Origin: Marinibacterium sp.
GTDB taxonomy: Bacteria; Pseudomonadota; Alphaproteobacteria; Rhodobacterales; Rhodobacteraceae
Assembly: GCA_017643305.1 (NCBI GenBank)
Contig: JAEPNQ010000010.1
Coordinates: forward strand, 1 to 64,000
Direction of reading: 5' to 3'
DNA length: 64,000 nt
How positions within the stretch are numbered: position 1 is the first letter of the stretch; each line of letters begins with the position of its first letter. The notes beneath the pieces are model-generated. The model worked only from the letters and a program-made list of their open reading frames with translations. It was not told the DNA's origin and did not search any database. The translations under genes were made by a program, and so were the position numbers. Below, piece by piece: positions 62,543 to 64,000 of the stretch.

Positions 62543-63549
62543 CGGATACCTCGTTCACGCAGACGCTCGACCGTCACAAGGCCCCGGGCCAGCATGGCAT
62601 CGCGCATTGAGTTGGAAATCGCACTGACAGGCAGATAGCGATCGGAGTTGACCATCTCGGCGTAGAAGACAGGAAGGTCGGTCACTGGCCGGCTTTCAGA
62701 CTGTGCAGAACTGCGGGCTTTGCGCCGCCCTCGGGACTTTTCGTCCGCTTTGCGCTGGGCGGCGCGCTGCATGATGCGATCCAAGCCCTTGGGGCCATCT
62801 GGCGGCTCGGGGTGTTCTTGGCGGGAAGCTTCCGCAGCTTCGAGGATTTCCGCCTCGGTCAGCCCGAGGTCCGTTTGCCAGCGCCGAACATGCTCTCGGG
62901 GCGGCCAACCCTGCCACCAGCCAGGGAGAGGCCCGTCAGGGGCAAAGCCTAGCGCTGCCAACAGTGATCCGAAAAACTCTTCATCGACGATTTCGCGCGC
63001 TTGCGCGTCCTCCTCCTCCTTTACTGGTTTACTTACTGGTTCTCTTACAAGGTTACTGTCCGGATTTCGGACACGGGAATCGGCATTTTCCGGACACGGG
63101 TCGGGGTCAAAATCGGACACGGCTCCGTGTGTGGATTTCGGACACAGGTGCGGGTTATCCACAGAGTTATCCTCAGAAATGGCTGTGATTTCCGAATCCT
63201 CAGCTTCGCCTGTGTGGGTCGCATCGAAGCCGTGTCCGGTTTCCGGACCCGGGACCGCACGATCTTGGGTAAAGCCCGGCTCGAAGGCCAAGATGTAGCG
63301 GGTGGGCATCTGTCGCATGGTGCCTGGATTCAGCCGCTGTATGCGGCGGATCAGCCCAGCGCTCTCGAGCAGCGTCAGGTGGTCATTCAGCGTTGATCGG
63401 CTGATCTCGCAATCATGGGCGAGCTGCTCTTGGGATGGAAAACAGCCGAAGTCCGGGTTGAACCGGTCGCAGAGATGCCAGAGGACGATTTTGGTGGTGG
63501 GCTTGAGCCCACGCTGCTGAATGGCCCAGTTGGTTGCAGCATGGCTCAT
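62539..63549 (-). CDS. Phage replication initiator, lambda O-like, with HTH
   Basis: 336 residues. The N-terminal winged helix (LKPTTKIVLWHLCDRFNPDF, PSQEQLAHDCEISRSTLNDH, LLESAGLIRRIQR) is of the helix_turn_helix_36 type found in phage O-like initiators. Residues 100-165 are a polar, low-complexity linker. The C-terminal half (GWPPREHVRRWQTDLGLTEA, LDRIMQRAAQRKADEKSRGR) is helical and basic. The linker DNA contains iterons and DnaA boxes, as in lambda gene O. It overlaps the VRR-NUC gene upstream (ATGA). Confidence 0.75.
   Translation of the reverse strand: MSHAATNWAIQQRGLKPTTKIVLWHLCDRFNPDFGCFPSQEQLAHDCEISRSTLNDHLTLLESAGLIRRIQRLNPGTMRQMPTRYILAFEPGFTQDRAVPGPETGHGFDATHTGEAEDSEITAISEDNSVDNPHLCPKSTHGAVSDFDPDPCPENADSRVRNPDSNLVREPVSKPVKEEEDAQAREIVDEEFFGSLLAALGFAPDGPLPGWWQGWPPREHVRRWQTDLGLTEAEILEAAEASRQEHPEPPDGPKGLDRIMQRAAQRKADEKSRGRRKARSSAQSESRPVTDLPVFYAEMVNSDRYLPVSAISNSMRDAMLARGLVTVERLRERGIR
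63020..63239. other. Probable replication origin inside the initiator gene
   Basis: Four direct copies of TCGGACACRG (core CGGACAC) occur at 63065-63077, 63087-63100, 63112-63122 and 63135-63148. An inverted copy (CCGTGTCCGG) lies at 63230-63239. A consensus DnaA box TTATCCACA is at 63155-63163 and a one-mismatch box TTATCCTCA at 63167-63175. An AT-richer stretch with TTACTGGT repeats lies at 63020-63060. Iterons plus DnaA boxes plus an AT-rich block inside an O-like gene is the lambda origin layout. Confidence 0.65.
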
Positions 63550-63941
63550 GGCGCAGCCCTCCCAGTTGGAGAGGCCACACGCGTTGTAAACCCGTGGTCT
63601 GCCAAGGCGCCCAGCGCGTCATCGAGCGAGCGCACCAGGGCCCAGCCAAAGCCCTGGGCCAGTACCGCGTCGCGAAACGCCTCCTGCGCTGGGCTCAGTC
63701 GCCCTTTGAGGGATTTCAGCTCGAGGAACAGGACTTTACCGTCACACAGAATGATCAGGTCGGCAAAGCCGGGATGTACCCCCATGCCAACGAGGATCGC
63801 CTGGCGCTTGGCGCCCCGTGGGCCGGCCTCGGTCACCTCATTGGCGCAGTGATGGATGATGGTGCCCTTGGGTAGGGCAAAGCGCAGCGCGGTCACGACT
63901 GCGCGCTGCAGATCCGCTTCTGGAGTTCCGCGTCGCTTCAT
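63546..63941 (-). CDS. VRR-NUC domain nuclease
   Basis: 131 residues of the VRR-NUC (PD-(D/E)XK) family: E8 in TPEADLQRAVV, D61 in GMGVHPGFADLIIL, and E74-x-K76 in LFLELKSLKGRLSPAQ. Phage versions of this small nuclease are thought to resolve branched DNA in replication or recombination. Translationally coupled on both sides (ATGA overlaps). Confidence 0.88.
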   Translation of the reverse strand: MKRRGTPEADLQRAVVTALRFALPKGTIIHHCANEVTEAGPRGAKRQAILVGMGVHPGFADLIILCDGKVLFLELKSLKGRLSPAQEAFRDAVLAQGFGWALVRSLDDALGALADHGFTTRVASPTGRAAP

Positions 63942-64000
63942 GAGCGGCCCTCCCGATCTGGTGCAGGCAGCCGCCCAGGCGTTTTGGCATCGAGCACGAC
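63938..64000 (-). CDS. 3' end of an upstream phage gene, cut by the window edge
   Basis: The frame reading ...LDAKTPGRLPAPDREGRS and stop (TGA at 63940-63938) overlaps the VRR-NUC start as ATGA, the same coupling used by the following genes. Only 20 residues are visible, so the product cannot be named. Confidence 0.4.
   Translation of the reverse strand, partial: VVLDAKTPGRLPAPDREGRS

Noticed and set aside
63065-63148. CGGACAC repeats as CRISPR or protein repeats.
   Set aside because: Spacing is about 20-25 bases with a short core. The encoded residues do not repeat regularly. Iterons fit better.

Overview
The window is GC-rich DNA with densely packed, overlapping genes. The tail module resembles that of alphaproteobacterial gene transfer agents, and several small phage families seen here are common in Rhodobacterales. 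I infer a member of Rhodobacteraceae or a close relative. No rRNA or housekeeping operon is present to settle the genus, and no database search was possible.

Left part (about 0.1-9 kb): accessory chromosomal or plasmid genes. On the minus strand lie a YecA-like SEC-C protein and a translationally coupled Fic protein / secreted nuclease / RecD2-type helicase operon. An exonuclease I homologue is on the plus strand. A possible HEPN-like protein, a 44-residue membrane peptide, a VasI/peptidoglycan-binding periplasmic protein and a glycine-rich lipoprotein follow.

9.19-25.14 kb (plus strand): a complete type I BREX phage-defence operon, brxR-brxA-brxB-brxC-pglX-pglZ-brxL. Three further genes continue the same overlapping array: a PD-(D/E)XK DUF4268 protein, a membrane protein and a secreted protein. 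BrxL ends in a domain that looks like the C-terminal PLD-like domain of MIT-domain proteins. The putative specificity region of pglX is visibly AT-richer than its flanks.

25.25-64 kb: a lambda-like siphophage genome or prophage, cut by the right edge. One late operon is read leftwards from the terminase (51.5 kb): TerS, TerL, gpW-like, portal, S49 protease with nested scaffold, decoration protein, capsid, head-tail genes, tail tube, frameshifted tail chaperone, tape measure, GTA-like tail tip genes, J-like protein, lysis cassette, collagen-like fibres. It ends in a striking cluster: 2OG-Fe(II) oxygenase, 97-residue Cys-rich tail-fibre-like peptide, second 2OG-Fe(II) oxygenase, radical SAM/SPASM enzyme. 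I read this cluster as a candidate post-translational maturation system for a phage appendage. Three plus-strand tRNA genes (Ile-CAU, Leu-UAA, Ser-UGA) lie antisense inside the late operon.

51.6-64 kb: small early-type genes, a ParB-methyltransferase fusion, a HigBA toxin-antitoxin pair with two operator palindromes, a 1.7-kilo-residue exonuclease-RecQ-UvrD fusion, and a replication module. In that module a lambda-O-like initiator gene carries iterons and DnaA boxes, a probable origin. No integrase, CI/Cro pair or att site was recognised, so the phage ends and its relation to the BREX island remain open.
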